From Candidatus Hydrothermarchaeum profundi (GTDB lineage Archaea > Hydrothermarchaeota > Hydrothermarchaeia > Hydrothermarchaeales > Hydrothermarchaeaceae), in NCBI GenBank assembly GCA_002011125.2, contig MTMF02000009.1, forward strand, positions 1,704,989-1,768,988: a stretch of DNA of 64,000 nt, in the 5' to 3' direction. Below are positions 46,447 through 55,500 of this stretch, one piece after another. Under the pieces are notes generated by a model. It had not been told where the DNA came from. It saw only the letters and a program-made list of their open reading frames with translations, and did not search any database. Position numbers and translations under genes: made by a program. Within the stretch, counting starts at the first letter, position 1, and each line of letters begins with the position of its first letter.

Positions 46447-47066
46447 ATCATCCTCCCATGAAAAAGCTCTTTGGCTACAAAAAGGGCCTCATCTAATGTC
46501 AGGTAAAGTCCTTCGCTGAAATGCTGCTTATCAGAGAACACATTCTTAGAGCACCTTTCCCTCCCAATACAGTCATCATATATTATTTCAATTAGGACCC
46601 AGAGTTCTTCGGGGGAGGAGCTACCTATTTTCCCCTCCTTGACTTCTATTTCTACCTTCTCTTTGCAATAATCGCAACATGACTTAATACCCGCATCTCT
46701 CTCTACCAAAAGAGGCACAGTTAATGAATCCAAGGCAGAGGTGGCAAAAACTCCTCTACCATCATAAAATACCTCGTACTGCGTAGACATAGCTGAAAAG
46801 GGAGAAGCAGCAGTTATTTCCGCCCCCATAAGCGAGATGAACTCAAATTCATTCAACTTACTAAAGCTTTGTATAACATCGAAAAGTCCTATGCTTAAAG
46901 AATCCATTATTTCTTCTTTTTTGGGCGGTTTACCCTCATCTGAAAACTTTTTAAGTATAAAATTAAGTACCTCTAGGTCGACCTTGTTTAGCTCTCGCAT
47001 TTTTTTGTCTAATTCAGTTACTTCCCTGAGTTTTTTAAGAGCTAATTCAGCCTTCTCGGTAGTCAC
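46443..47066 (-). CDS. MerB-like (alkylmercury lyase family) protein
   Basis: 207 residues, close to MerB (about 212). A winged-helix-like N-terminal part precedes a MerB core: GVFATSALDSLTVPLL aligns with the MerB segment YAWCALDTLxFPAL, KSCCDYC follows, and GRERCSKNVFSDKQHF aligns with the second catalytic-Cys region. The first catalytic Cys (C96 in the R831b enzyme) is Ser here, while Asp99 and the later Cys are kept, so organomercurial cleavage is doubtful. Start is GTG. Between copA and a thioredoxin gene, it may sense or bind a soft metal. Confidence 0.65.
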   Translation of the reverse strand: MTTEKAELALKKLREVTELDKKMRELNKVDLEVLNFILKKFSDEGKPPKKEEIMDSLSIGLFDVIQSFSKLNEFEFISLMGAEITAASPFSAMSTQYEVFYDGRGVFATSALDSLTVPLLVERDAGIKSCCDYCKEKVEIEVKEGKIGSSSPEELWVLIEIIYDDCIGRERCSKNVFSDKQHFSEGLYLTLDEALFVAKELFHGRMI

Positions 47067-47078
47067 CTTAGTCTGCCC

Positions 47079-49484
47079 CTATTTAAAAGTTGGTGTGTAC
47101 CTCTTAAGAAGAAGAGAATTAGTAACCACTGACACAGAACTCATAGCCATGGCCGCAGCAGCAATTGCAGGGTGTAATAAAATACCCCAGAACGGGTAAA
47201 GCGCTCCAGCCGCCACCGGGATCCCTAGAGTGTTATAGAAGAACGCCCAGAAGAGGTTCTGCTTTATTTTAGTTATCGTCTTCTTGCTAAGCTTAATAGC
47301 CTTAACCACATCTCTAAGATCATCTTTTATAAGCACAATACCCCCTGCCTCTATCGCGACATCAGTCCCCGATCCAATGGCGATGCCAATATCAGCCTGA
47401 GCTAAAGCTGGAGCATCATTTATGCCATCACCTACCATGCCGACGAACCTGCCTTCCTCCTGTAACTTTTTAATCTCTCTCGCCTTATCCTCCGGTAATA
47501 CCTCTGCTAGAACCCTCTCTATTCCCAGTTGAGCGGCTATAGCTCTAGCAGTCCTCTCGTTATCCCCGGTAATCATTATAACCTCTATGCCCATTTTCTT
47601 CAACTCACTTACTGCCTCTTTAGAATACTCTTTCAGGGTATCTGCTACCGCTACAATACCTACAGCTTTATTATCAGTTGCAATTAGCATGGCTGTTTTA
47701 CCCTCGCTCTCCAGTCTACTCATCTTCTCCTCTAGATGCTCGAACTCAATGCCGTTGTCTTTAAATAGCTTCCTTGTCCCTAACAGTATACGTTTACCAT
47801 TGTAATTAGCCTCAACTCCATGTCCGGGTATAGCAAAGAATTCTTCAGGATCTTCAACCTCTAGCCCCTTATCTCTTGCTCCCCTAACTATAGCTTCGCC
47901 CAAGGGATGCTCTGAGCCTACCTCTGCGATAGCCGCTAACCTCAACACCTCGTTTTCATCAAACCCATCAATAGATATAACATCTGTAAGAGAGGGCTTT
48001 CCTTTAGTAAGTGTGCCAGTCTTATCAAGTACAATTGTATCCATCTTATATGCGTTCTCCAGCTGCTCGCCTCCTTTGATTAGAATCCCGCTCTCTGCTC
48101 CTTTGCCAGTGCCCACCATAATCGCCGTCGGAGTAGCGAGTCCCAATGCGCATGGACATGCGATAACTAAAACCGCAATCATTGTGGAGAAGGCGAATAT
48201 GAAGTACTTATCCCCAATAAAATACCATGCCAAAAATGTTAGAACCGCTATGCCTATCACCACCGGAACGAAAACCCCTGCGACTTTGTCAGCCAATCTT
48301 TGGATAGGAGCCTTAGTTCCCTGAGCCTCTTCGACCAACCTAATTATCTGCGCTAAGGCCGTATCTGATCCGACCTTTTCAGCCCTAAATTTGAAAGTAC
48401 CAAACTTATTTATCGTAGCTCCTATAACCTTATCTCCCACCTTCTTCTCTACAGGTATTGATTCACCGGTTAACATAGACTCATCAACAGTAGAATGGCC
48501 CTCCACTATGACTCCGTCTACGGGTATTTTCTCACCTGGTCTAACCACGATAATGTCCCCTACCTCCACCTCTTCAACCGGTATTTCCTTTTCAACTCCA
48601 TCTCTTATAACTCTCGCGGTCTTTGCTTGAAGTTCCATAAGCTTTTTTATAGCCTCGCTAGTACGCCCTTTCGCTATGGATTCCAGCATTCTACCCAAAA
48701 GTATGAATGCAATAATGAGGGAGGAGGTCTCATAATATACATGCCCTGGAAATATTCCCGGAAAGAAAGTTACACCAACGCTATAAAAATAAGCAGCCGA
48801 GGTACCCATAGCTATTAAAACATTCATGTCAGCGATCCTATTTCTAAGAGCGATGTAAGAACCCTTATAAAACTGATATCCGGCTATAAACTGAACTGGA
48901 GTAGCTAAAAGAAATTGTATAAAGGGATTTCGGAGTAAGGGGATACTTATTCCGATATAGCTTCCTACGCTCCCTATAAGTATAGGTATTGAGAGTGATA
49001 TCGCTAGAGCAAAGCTTCGCTTTTGTCTACTTATCTCTTCTTCTCTAGCAATCTTCTCAACATCCTCCTCTAAAACCTTAAACCCTCTCTTCTCTAAAGC
49101 TCTTCTAACTATCGTAAAATCTAGGGTAGGTAAGAACTCGACCATGATACTTTGAGCACTTAGATTAGACACAGCCTTTACGACTCCCTCAACACCCATT
49201 GCAGCTTCTTCTATTTTAGCTGCAGATGCTGAGTCTACCATTCCTTCAACCTTGAGCCGGGCTTTCCTAGTGGGTACACTATATCCCACCTCTCTGACCT
49301 TCTCTATTAGCTGTAGGAGATCTACCTTGCCTTCATCGTATTCAACAGTAGCATTTTCAGCACTAAGATTGACATTAGCCGAGCTAACCCCCTCCACCTT
49401 TGAGAGCGCTTTTTCTATAGTTTGAACGCATGTTGCACAATGCATCCCAATTATTGGCAAGATTACCTTTTTCATTTCCATCAC
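47079..49484 (-). CDS. copA: Copper-transporting P1B-type ATPase
   Basis: 801 residues. Heavy-metal domain 1 has the intact GMHCATC motif; domain 2 (about 75-145) has lost its CxxC ([11 protein letters not shown]). Eight membrane helices follow, with the metal-site [11 protein letters not shown] in helix 6, the phosphorylation motif DKTGTLTKG, the TGES actuator loop, SEHPLGEAI and [14 protein letters not shown]. The CPC motif plus the C-terminal N and MxxSS residues ([24 protein letters not shown]) indicate Cu(I) export (P1B-1). It heads the operon with MerB-like, thioredoxin and YHS genes and faces the TRASH regulator at 49633. Confidence 0.95.
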   Translation of the reverse strand: MMEMKKVILPIIGMHCATCVQTIEKALSKVEGVSSANVNLSAENATVEYDEGKVDLLQLIEKVREVGYSVPTRKARLKVEGMVDSASAAKIEEAAMGVEGVVKAVSNLSAQSIMVEFLPTLDFTIVRRALEKRGFKVLEEDVEKIAREEEISRQKRSFALAISLSIPILIGSVGSYIGISIPLLRNPFIQFLLATPVQFIAGYQFYKGSYIALRNRIADMNVLIAMGTSAAYFYSVGVTFFPGIFPGHVYYETSSLIIAFILLGRMLESIAKGRTSEAIKKLMELQAKTARVIRDGVEKEIPVEEVEVGDIIVVRPGEKIPVDGVIVEGHSTVDESMLTGESIPVEKKVGDKVIGATINKFGTFKFRAEKVGSDTALAQIIRLVEEAQGTKAPIQRLADKVAGVFVPVVIGIAVLTFLAWYFIGDKYFIFAFSTMIAVLVIACPCALGLATPTAIMVGTGKGAESGILIKGGEQLENAYKMDTIVLDKTGTLTKGKPSLTDVISIDGFDENEVLRLAAIAEVGSEHPLGEAIVRGARDKGLEVEDPEEFFAIPGHGVEANYNGKRILLGTRKLFKDNGIEFEHLEEKMSRLESEGKTAMLIATDNKAVGIVAVADTLKEYSKEAVSELKKMGIEVIMITGDNERTARAIAAQLGIERVLAEVLPEDKAREIKKLQEEGRFVGMVGDGINDAPALAQADIGIAIGSGTDVAIEAGGIVLIKDDLRDVVKAIKLSKKTITKIKQNLFWAFFYNTLGIPVAAGALYPFWGILLHPAIAAAAMAMSSVSVVTNSLLLKRYTPTFK

Positions 49485-49632
49485 TCAATAATGCAAATTC
49501 TTTCTAAATATGAATAATATAACTTATTATATTACTTAACATCGCTATTTTATATGTTTTATTTACTTTACTGCTCCAAAAGCGAAAGATATTTATTGAA
49601 AAAATAACCATTTTGGAAAAAGGTGATGAAGT

Positions 49633-50220
49633 ATGCATCTTGACATGATAGATCTAGAAATAATAAGAATCCTACAATCTAACGCCCGAACCCCTGTCCT
49701 CGAGATCTCTAAGAAGCTTGGACTAAGCAGACCTACTATTAAATCAAGAATCGATAAACTCAGAGAGGAGGGAGTAATTAAAAAATTTACAATTGTAATA
49801 GACCGCGACGCTGTAGTTAAGAACATTCTCCTACTCCTTAGGATGAAGATAGATGACAATAGAATACTAGAATCACTTAAAGACGAGGAAGAGATAATAG
49901 AGATATACGAAACGATGAACGAGAAGAATATAGTATGCAAAGCTGTTGTCAGGGACATCGACGAGCTTAGAGAATTCATGGATAAACTTAACAAGATGGG
50001 GGTTAAAGAAGTGGAGTCTTCCATTGTTCTTAAAACCCTCAAGGAAGAACACGAGGCAGACATAGGGCCTGAGATAGGCATTACTGTTGAATGCGAATAC
50101 TGCGGCAAGGAGATAACAGGCACTCCATATAAGTTTAAAATATACAATAAAGAACATTATCTCTGTTGCCCAGTATGCTTGAAAAGTTATAAGAAAAAAA
50201 TGAGCTACGCAAAAAATTAA
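49633..50220 (+). CDS. TRASH-domain copper regulator (CopR/CopT-like, Lrp-type HTH)
   Basis: 195 residues. The AsnC/Lrp winged helix (residues 3-55, SNARTPVLEISKKLGLSRPTIKSRIDKLREEGVI) is followed by a ligand-domain remnant and a C-terminal TRASH metal-binding domain (CEYCGKEI...HYLCCPVC). This arrangement is that of the archaeal copper regulators CopR/CopT beside copA. ATG behind AAGGTGATG. Divergent from copA, so it most likely controls the copA operon. Its last codon overlaps the end of the convergent radical SAM gene. Confidence 0.88.
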   Translation: MHLDMIDLEIIRILQSNARTPVLEISKKLGLSRPTIKSRIDKLREEGVIKKFTIVIDRDAVVKNILLLLRMKIDDNRILESLKDEEEIIEIYETMNEKNIVCKAVVRDIDELREFMDKLNKMGVKEVESSIVLKTLKEEHEADIGPEIGITVECEYCGKEITGTPYKFKIYNKEHYLCCPVCLKSYKKKMSYAKN

Positions 50221-51422
50221 GACTCATGCATCGTAGGCCTAGAATAATTTGACACTCTTAGCTCAGATAGCACTACTCTATTGTCCCATGTCTTTTCTAA
50301 ATTGCCTGGCTGATATACACAGTAAGGGTCTTCAGCAAGATAATCACCTGTTAGGGCATATGCCCTGGACCTACTCCCCCTACAGATATCGTTGAATTCA
50401 CATACCCTACATCGCCCCTTAAGCTTCTCAGGGTTTTGCATATCTTTCAAAATCTTGGAACTCCTGTATATTTCAACTAAGTTTCCATATTTTACATTGC
50501 CAATTCCGATAGGTAAGAAGCTGCTAGGGAACACCTCTCCCCTATTTGAAACGAAAATACCCTTCCCATAGCTCTTATCTTTATGCTTAACAGCTTCATT
50601 CTCTCTAGCATTTGAGGTAGGAAAATAACTTTCCCTCAGCCTTTTTTTCAGGTATCTATAAAGCTTACCATGTTTAATTATCCCTTCATCAACTTCTCCC
50701 TCCTCAATCTTTCTTCTCAGTACTGCTACTCTCCTATAAGGCTCGCTCCCTGCTATCGCGTTTATGGGGATATTCGAGACTTTCATAGCGTCGTATATAA
50801 AGTTGAAAACATCTTCATATTCCTGAGGAGTAAGGGCGTATTCTTCCTTAGCTCTCCCAGTAGGTATCAGCATATATAGATACCATCCAACCGCACCCAA
50901 CTTTTCACTTAAAGACAATATCTCCGGCAATTCCTTAGCATTAAATTTAGACACCGTAGTCATAAGCCGAAATGGTAACTTGATCTCTCGCATATATTTG
51001 ACGGCTTTTACCATAATGTTAAAGGTACCCTTTACCCCTCTGAAAGAGTCATGTAACTCTGCGTTAGGGCCGTCGATACTCATCGCCACTACTTCTACAC
51101 CTGAGTCCTTTAACCTCCTTAAGTTTTCCCGGTGCAAGAGAGGGGTCGTACTTGGAGCAATGGTAACTCTGACTCCTAGGTCTCTGGCATATCTAATGAT
51201 CTTAAAAATATCACTACGTAAAAGGGCATTCCCCCCTGTGATCCTCAAAATTGGGTATTCCCTGCCGAATTCCACCATTTGATCTACTAGCCGATATGCC
51301 TCGGTAGTAGTAAGTTCATCCCTATCTGGGTTCTTTTTTGCCGATGCTTTGCAGTGCTTACACGCTAACCCACAGGCTATAGTGGATTCCCACATTATAG
51401 ATACAGGATTTAAGATTTTCAT
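50217..51422 (-). CDS. Radical SAM/SPASM protein (TIGR04053/NirJ-like)
   Basis: 401 residues. The [4Fe-4S]-SAM motif CGLACKHC (CxxxCxxC) is at about residue 17, preceded by the IMWESTIACG pattern typical of heme-related NirJ/AhbC/AhbD and of the TIGR04053 group. GGNALLR and MSIDG are the next family motifs. The C-terminal SPASM-like part has GRCRVCEFNDICRG and, later, EDPYCVYQPG, enough for one auxiliary cluster. Substrate unknown: heme or peptide modification are both possible. It is preceded by a coupled 36-codon ORF. Convergent with the copper regulator. Confidence 0.8.
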   Translation of the reverse strand: MKILNPVSIMWESTIACGLACKHCKASAKKNPDRDELTTTEAYRLVDQMVEFGREYPILRITGGNALLRSDIFKIIRYARDLGVRVTIAPSTTPLLHRENLRRLKDSGVEVVAMSIDGPNAELHDSFRGVKGTFNIMVKAVKYMREIKLPFRLMTTVSKFNAKELPEILSLSEKLGAVGWYLYMLIPTGRAKEEYALTPQEYEDVFNFIYDAMKVSNIPINAIAGSEPYRRVAVLRRKIEEGEVDEGIIKHGKLYRYLKKRLRESYFPTSNARENEAVKHKDKSYGKGIFVSNRGEVFPSSFLPIGIGNVKYGNLVEIYRSSKILKDMQNPEKLKGRCRVCEFNDICRGSRSRAYALTGDYLAEDPYCVYQPGNLEKTWDNRVVLSELRVSNYSRPTMHES

Positions 51423-51529
51423 CTTCCCATACGCTTTTTATTTTCATTTTCTAAAAGGCCTACCATCTCGAGATACTTTTCTTTATCTTTACTCGCAAAG
51501 GCAACTTCCTTATAATCGCTTATGGACAC
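51419..51529 (-). CDS. Small ORF coupled to the radical SAM gene
   Basis: A frame ending in TGA overlaps the radical SAM ATG (ATGA). From a GTG at 51529 it gives 36 residues, beginning VSISDYKEVAFASKDKE, Lys- and Glu-rich; the frame is open six codons further to an ATA. There is no good ribosome site and no cysteine, so a role as a modified peptide is not suggested by composition. It may be a real small gene or a decayed upstream gene. Confidence 0.3.
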   Translation of the reverse strand: MSISDYKEVAFASKDKEKYLEMVGLLENENKKRMGR

Positions 51530-51547
51530 TTCGATTAGCGATTTTAT

Positions 51548-51925
51548 TTAGCCGAAACTCTGCCTTATTTTGCTAAAGCGAAGTCTTCTAATTGCCTTTT
51601 GAAAAGCCTGTTACTCTCTTCTAATTAGAGAGTCTATATCCCCACATTTACTACAATTGACTTGATATATATCCTTTAAGATTACCTATTTGTAGTGCTA
51701 TTTTTTTCTAATCTATATGACGCTCTTTGCTAAGTTTTTTAAGTGGCAGGAATTTTACTTTGTTTAAATCATTCTCCATCGTAATCGCACATATACCTAG
51801 TGAAAAATAAAACCAATCCCAATTATTTTTAGGTAATAACTTTAATTTAATCTCATCTTCCCTTTTTTTCATAGTTAAATATATACATTTACATTTTAAT
51901 ATAGTTATTGCAAATACATGTTAAA
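51548..51925. other. Intergenic stretch without a gene
   Basis: About 380 bases, strongly A/T-rich. A perfect 7-base inverted repeat (ACTCTCT / AGAGAGT, spacer TCTAATT) lies at 51613-51633. No coding frame is convincing; T-runs near 51700 and 51865 could terminate transcription. Confidence 0.5.
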
Positions 51926-52717
51926 TTAATGCATAGATAGGTCTATTATATCAAAAGTTATACCCTCGTCTTCAAGCTTCTTTAATAACTCAGGTATCTC
52001 ATCGTCAGCTCCAACGACTATAGGCGAGATTCCATGATGACTAGCTTCAATTACTGCCTCTTTTGCTCCAAAAAAAGCTTTTGGCCTTTTATTAATATTT
52101 TTTAAGGATATAAGAGCTTCCACTCCAATGGCGCAAGTGAAATTGCTCCTTTTTACTACTTTTTTTAGCTTATCATAGTCTACATTCCTAGACCCCCCCT
52201 CCTCTATCCTGGGTATTCTAAAAATTTTTACTGTACCTTTTTTTAGCTCGATAATTCCTTTTAAAGATTCTACGCCAACATCCTGTCCTTTTTTAGCGGC
52301 ATGAATTGTAGTTCCAGTGGCTTTGGAATCCTTATCACCCGCGTAGAGAAGGCCATTTTCCATCCAAAGATTTACCTTTTGATTTTCTATCAAATCTTGA
52401 GCAGCAATAGCTGTGAACACTCTTACATCGCTAACCACATCTTCCAAAACAAATCTGAGATAGCTCTTTATCTCTTGGGCTCCTTTTATTATCTCTTCAA
52501 CCCCTCTCTGAGTAACTCGGTAGTTTAAAGGTCCTTCAGATAACACCATGCCTTCCTTTAACAGCTGCTTGAAATATTCTGATACCGCCTGAGGCGTTAT
52601 ATTAAGCTTGTCCGCTATATCTGCCTGTCTAACATTAGGTTGATTGGCAGCGATTTCAACCAAGATTTGAAATTTAGTGTTGATCATGCCTTCCAAATTC
52701 CTACGCTTCCTTGACAT
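51926..52717 (-). CDS. Winged-helix transcriptional regulator with uncharacterised C-terminal domain
   Basis: The N-terminal winged helix (about 10-75) is clear: VRQADIADKLNITPQAVSEYFKQLLKEGMVLSEG, followed by the wing NYRVTQRGVEEI. The remaining 180 residues form an alpha/beta domain (ALISLKNINKRPKAFFGAKEAVIEASHHGISPIVVGADDEIPELL) that I recall from conserved archaeal regulators of unknown ligand. I place the start at the ATG of residue 7 of the longest frame; CTATTTAAAT lies about 30 bases upstream. It diverges from the peptide/radical SAM pair, with 190 bases between, and could regulate it. Confidence 0.75.
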   Translation of the reverse strand: MSRKRRNLEGMINTKFQILVEIAANQPNVRQADIADKLNITPQAVSEYFKQLLKEGMVLSEGPLNYRVTQRGVEEIIKGAQEIKSYLRFVLEDVVSDVRVFTAIAAQDLIENQKVNLWMENGLLYAGDKDSKATGTTIHAAKKGQDVGVESLKGIIELKKGTVKIFRIPRIEEGGSRNVDYDKLKKVVKRSNFTCAIGVEALISLKNINKRPKAFFGAKEAVIEASHHGISPIVVGADDEIPELLKKLEDEGITFDIIDLSMH

Positions 52718-52865
52718 AAAATTAAATTTATACAAATCAATTTAAATAGATTTTCCAGAGAAAAATATATGTAAAATTACGTATTATATAAGACAAAAAT
52801 ACAAAAAGAAGCTAAATTATGCTTTAATAAAGAAATATTGATTATATAGTAAAGTATTATTGAGA

Positions 52866-52882
52866 AAAAATTTAAATATAAC
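52866..52882 (+). promoter_or_regulatory. TATA element of the peptide-radical SAM operon
   Basis: AAAATTTAAATATAACC ends about 45 bases before the TTG start of the small peptide, predicting a leader of about 20 bases that contains the full GGAGGTGAT ribosome site. Confidence 0.55.
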
Positions 52883-52926
52883 CTGTTTTGTCTCATTCAT
52901 TTTGTGAAAAAATGGAGGTGATTGGA

Positions 52927-53043
52927 TTGAAAACGCAGGAAAGAAATGTTATATCAATTCGACTTGACTGTGCAACTTCAGCCAACGGTCTATCCCACTA
53001 TATAATCTATGGAGACCTTCCAAAAGGTAAAGCTCCACTATAA
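52927..53043 (+). CDS. Candidate radical-SAM-modified precursor peptide (CbpA-like)
   Basis: A 38-residue peptide, too short for automated calling. The start is TTG at 52927, four bases after a perfect GGAGGTGAT; an in-frame ATG at 52912 lacks a ribosome site. The sequence is a leader of charged residues (KTQERNVISIRL), one Cys at position 15, and GLSHY at 21-25, then a Gly/Pro/Lys tail. The combination of a single Cys followed by GLSHY next to a radical SAM/SPASM enzyme matches my recollection of the CbpA family of short peptides paired with CbpB enzymes. It is 23 bases upstream of such an enzyme in the same direction. Product and function are unknown. Confidence 0.7.
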   Translation: MKTQERNVISIRLDCATSANGLSHYIIYGDLPKGKAPL

Positions 53044-53066
53044 ATTAACTGAGGTCGGGGAAGATT

Positions 53067-54428
53067 ATGCACTATAATACAGGGAGTAATCCACGAGTAA
53101 CCTTCTGTGATATAGATTCCAATTGGAACCTAGCAATAGACCCAGATACAATGTTCTGGGCCTTAATTTCAAAAAACAAAGATCTAGACGTAGTTCTCAG
53201 TGACGAAGTATTTCCTATGTACGAGAAATACCGAGAAGAACTCGCTAATGAAATGAATAAGTTCAGATTCGAAACCAACCTAAGTGCGGTATATGTTAAC
53301 CCAACCGACAGATGCAATGCAAACTGCACTTACTGCTACCTCCCTAAGAACCATAAGGAAAGAGGCCTTCAGATGAATGGCGAGCAACTTCGAGAAACTA
53401 TGACCAGAATTGAAGAACATTTCAATGAGAACAGGCTTAATGGGAGAAAACCAGTAATAGTATTTCACGGAAGCGAACCATTATTAGTTAAGGACCTCCT
53501 AGAGCAGACGATAGAAGAATTTCGAGATACATTCCACTTCGGCATCCAGAGCAATGCATTAGAGCTGGAGGAAGACGACACAGAATTCATCAGGAGATAC
53601 GGAATAAACATTGGAATATCCCTTGATTCTCATATCCAAGAGATAAACGACTCAGTTCGCAGAGTGGCAGGAAATAGCGGAACCTATGAGAAAGCGGTGA
53701 AAGCAATAGACATGCTAGAAGGGTATGAAGGTCTGAATGTCGTTACAACTATCACAAATCGTAACGTAAAACATCTCCCCGGCCTAGTCGAGTTTCTTTA
53801 TAATAAAAAGGTACCAGCTATACTTATGAATCCTGTCAGGGGCACTCAGAAGTCCGCAAGACAGCTTCGCCCAGAATCAAAAGATTTAACAAAATATTTC
53901 ATCGCTGCAGTAGAAAAGGCATGCGAGCTGTCAAAGAAGGATGGGAGGCAGATAATTATAGGAGACTTCGCTAATATCCTATTAGGAATAGTAGCGCCCC
54001 TCGGCAGAAGATTGATGTGTGATATCACGCCCTGTGGAGGGGGGCGATGTTTCTTTGCAATAACCGCTGATGGACGTATGTTCCCTTGTGGAGAGTTTAT
54101 AGATATGACGGAGTTCTACGCAGGAAATATCTTCAAAACCCCTATATCAGAGGCAATGGAATCAAAAGCTTTTAAGAATGTGAGGTCAAGAATCGTAGAG
54201 AAGATAGAATACTGCAGTACCTGCGCTTTTAGGAATATATGTGGCGCTCCATGTCCCGCAGAAGTTTACTCCGAGAAGGGAGATCTAAATCAGAGATCTC
54301 CTTACTGTGAATTCTATGAAGAACTCATTAGGTATGCGTTTAAAGTGATAGCCGAGGATAAGCTAAAGTATCACTTGAGAGAAGAAGCGCTGAATAGCCT
54401 AGAATACAAATATAGTCTCATAGCATAA
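53067..54428 (+). CDS. Peptide-modifying radical SAM/SPASM enzyme (CbpB-like)
   Basis: 453 residues. An N-terminal region of about 80 residues (WNLAIDPDTMFWALISK) resembles peptide-recognition extensions of RiPP maturases. The radical SAM motif is CNANCTYCYLP near residue 88, followed by FHGSEPLL and GISLDS. The SPASM domain has CDITPCGGGRC, MFPCGEF, CSTCAFRNICGAPCPAE and YCEFYEE, giving about eight cysteines for two auxiliary clusters. Enzymes of this build install thioether, C-C or related bonds in short peptides. The only candidate substrate is the 38-residue peptide just upstream; dsrC follows behind its own promoter. Confidence 0.85.
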   Translation: MHYNTGSNPRVTFCDIDSNWNLAIDPDTMFWALISKNKDLDVVLSDEVFPMYEKYREELANEMNKFRFETNLSAVYVNPTDRCNANCTYCYLPKNHKERGLQMNGEQLRETMTRIEEHFNENRLNGRKPVIVFHGSEPLLVKDLLEQTIEEFRDTFHFGIQSNALELEEDDTEFIRRYGINIGISLDSHIQEINDSVRRVAGNSGTYEKAVKAIDMLEGYEGLNVVTTITNRNVKHLPGLVEFLYNKKVPAILMNPVRGTQKSARQLRPESKDLTKYFIAAVEKACELSKKDGRQIIIGDFANILLGIVAPLGRRLMCDITPCGGGRCFFAITADGRMFPCGEFIDMTEFYAGNIFKTPISEAMESKAFKNVRSRIVEKIEYCSTCAFRNICGAPCPAEVYSEKGDLNQRSPYCEFYEELIRYAFKVIAEDKLKYHLREEALNSLEYKYSLIA

Positions 54429-54465
54429 TACCTGTTTGCTAATCTCTGCACTCCTCAGGGAAAAC

Positions 54466-54482
54466 GAAATATTTATATAACA
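54466..54482 (+). promoter_or_regulatory. TATA element of dsrC
   Basis: AAATATTTATATAACAG lies about 50 bases before the TTG start of dsrC, predicting transcription from near 54505 and a leader of about 20 bases with the ribosome site GAGGTGAT. Confidence 0.55.
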
Positions 54483-54526
54483 GCACCCAGGCTAATCAAC
54501 ACTATCTAGCGGATGAGGTGATATGC

Positions 54527-54865
54527 TTGGCAAAATATCTTAAAGTAGGCGGCAAGAAACTTGAACTCGACGAAGACGGTTTCTTAGTGGACTGGGAACA
54601 GTGGGATGAAGAGGTTGCAAAGGCTTTCGCTAAGCAAGATGGAATTGAGTTGACTGACGAGCACTGGGAAATTATCCATTTCCTTAGAAAGTACTATCTA
54701 GAGTATAAGATAGCGCCTCCAATTAGAATGCTTGTAAAGGAGGTCAAAAAAGCACTAGGCCCCGAGAAAGGTAATCTAAAATATGTTTATAAGCTTTTCC
54801 CTGGCGGCCCTGCAAAGATGGCTTGCAAATATGCTGGACTACCAAAGCCAACTGGCTGCGTATAA
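54527..54865 (+). CDS. dsrC: DsrC-type sulfur carrier protein
   Basis: DsrC is the physiological partner of dissimilatory sulfite reductase and carries sulfur on its C-terminal arm. This 112-residue protein ends MACKYAGLPKPTGCV: the two cysteines are separated by ten residues and the last is penultimate, as in true DsrC rather than TusE, which keeps only the last Cys. The core (GFLVDWEQWDEEVA, ELTDEHWEIIHFLRKYY, FPGGPA) is complete. The start is TTG four bases after GAGGTGAT; the GTG at 54518 lies inside that ribosome site. Its own promoter separates it from the radical SAM gene. DsrAB is not in the window. Confidence 0.93.
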   Translation: MAKYLKVGGKKLELDEDGFLVDWEQWDEEVAKAFAKQDGIELTDEHWEIIHFLRKYYLEYKIAPPIRMLVKEVKKALGPEKGNLKYVYKLFPGGPAKMACKYAGLPKPTGCV

Positions 54866-54991
54866 AGAATAATATAACTACTTTTTTTTATCTATTTAGA
54901 AATCTATCAAATTAAGCCTAAAAAAATAATTGATTAGGCATATTTTTTATAAGAAAATTATTTATTATCTTTCAATTAGCTTATTTATTAA

Positions 54992-55444
54992 ATGAAAGTT
55001 AAAAAAATTTTGTTGCCATTAGAATCCTCTTTAAAAGCTTCACCAATAGGCCCTGCCTTCGAAATTGCTAAAAAAGGTAATACCGAAATTATAGCTCTCG
55101 ATATAGTGCCAATAAATTCCTCGGCCGGCTGGAATTATAAAGAAATTTTAAAACGTATGAAAAATAAAAAGTCAGAGCCCTTGTTAAATGAGCTTGAAGA
55201 ATGGGGAAAAAGGATAGGTGTAAAAGTAAAGAAGGTTATAGAGTCCGGGTCACCAACTAAAAAGATAATTGAAGTAGCTAAAAGAGAAAAAGTAGATCTT
55301 ATCATAATAGGCGAAACGAAGGGATTCCTTGGAGTAAATCCACATATGTATTTAATAATTAAAAAAGCCTGCTGCCCAGTATTAGTAATTGGAGAAAACA
55401 GCCGCAGAGTACCATGCAAAGCATGGAATATTGAATTCCCATAG
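54992..55444 (+). CDS. Universal stress protein (UspA family)
   Basis: 150 residues with the Usp alpha/beta fold: KKILLPLESSLKAS at the N-terminus, then VDLIIIGETKGFLG and CCPVLVIGEN at the C-terminus. The ATP-loop pattern GxxGx9GS/T is not well kept (GETKGFLGVNPHMY), so nucleotide binding is doubtful. A TATA-like TTTTTTATAAG lies about 40 bases upstream and the dsrC terminator T-run precedes it. Possibly regulates or protects the neighbouring sulfur module; no direct evidence. Confidence 0.75.
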   Translation: MKVKKILLPLESSLKASPIGPAFEIAKKGNTEIIALDIVPINSSAGWNYKEILKRMKNKKSEPLLNELEEWGKRIGVKVKKVIESGSPTKKIIEVAKREKVDLIIIGETKGFLGVNPHMYLIIKKACCPVLVIGENSRRVPCKAWNIEFP

Positions 55445-55455
55445 ATTAAATGCGG

Positions 55456-55488
55456 CTACTGCATCTACCTCTGAGAATGCAGCGGTAG
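55456..55488. terminator. Hairpin between convergent genes
   Basis: CTACTGCAT and ATGCA-gcg-GTAG pair around a 12-base loop between the ends of the universal stress gene and the minus-strand sulfur operon. It may act in both directions; no long T-run accompanies it. Confidence 0.35.
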
Positions 55489-55500
55489 ACTTTCATAGTT

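Noticed and set aside
46443-47066. Active alkylmercury lyase
   Set aside because: First catalytic Cys replaced by Ser; no merA in the window, so activity is not claimed.
52912-52926. ATG start for the precursor peptide
   Set aside because: No ribosome site precedes it; the GGAGGTGAT lies inside these five codons and points to the TTG at 52927.
54527-54865. TusE rather than DsrC
   Set aside because: Both C-terminal cysteines are present at the ten-residue spacing; TusE has only the last one.
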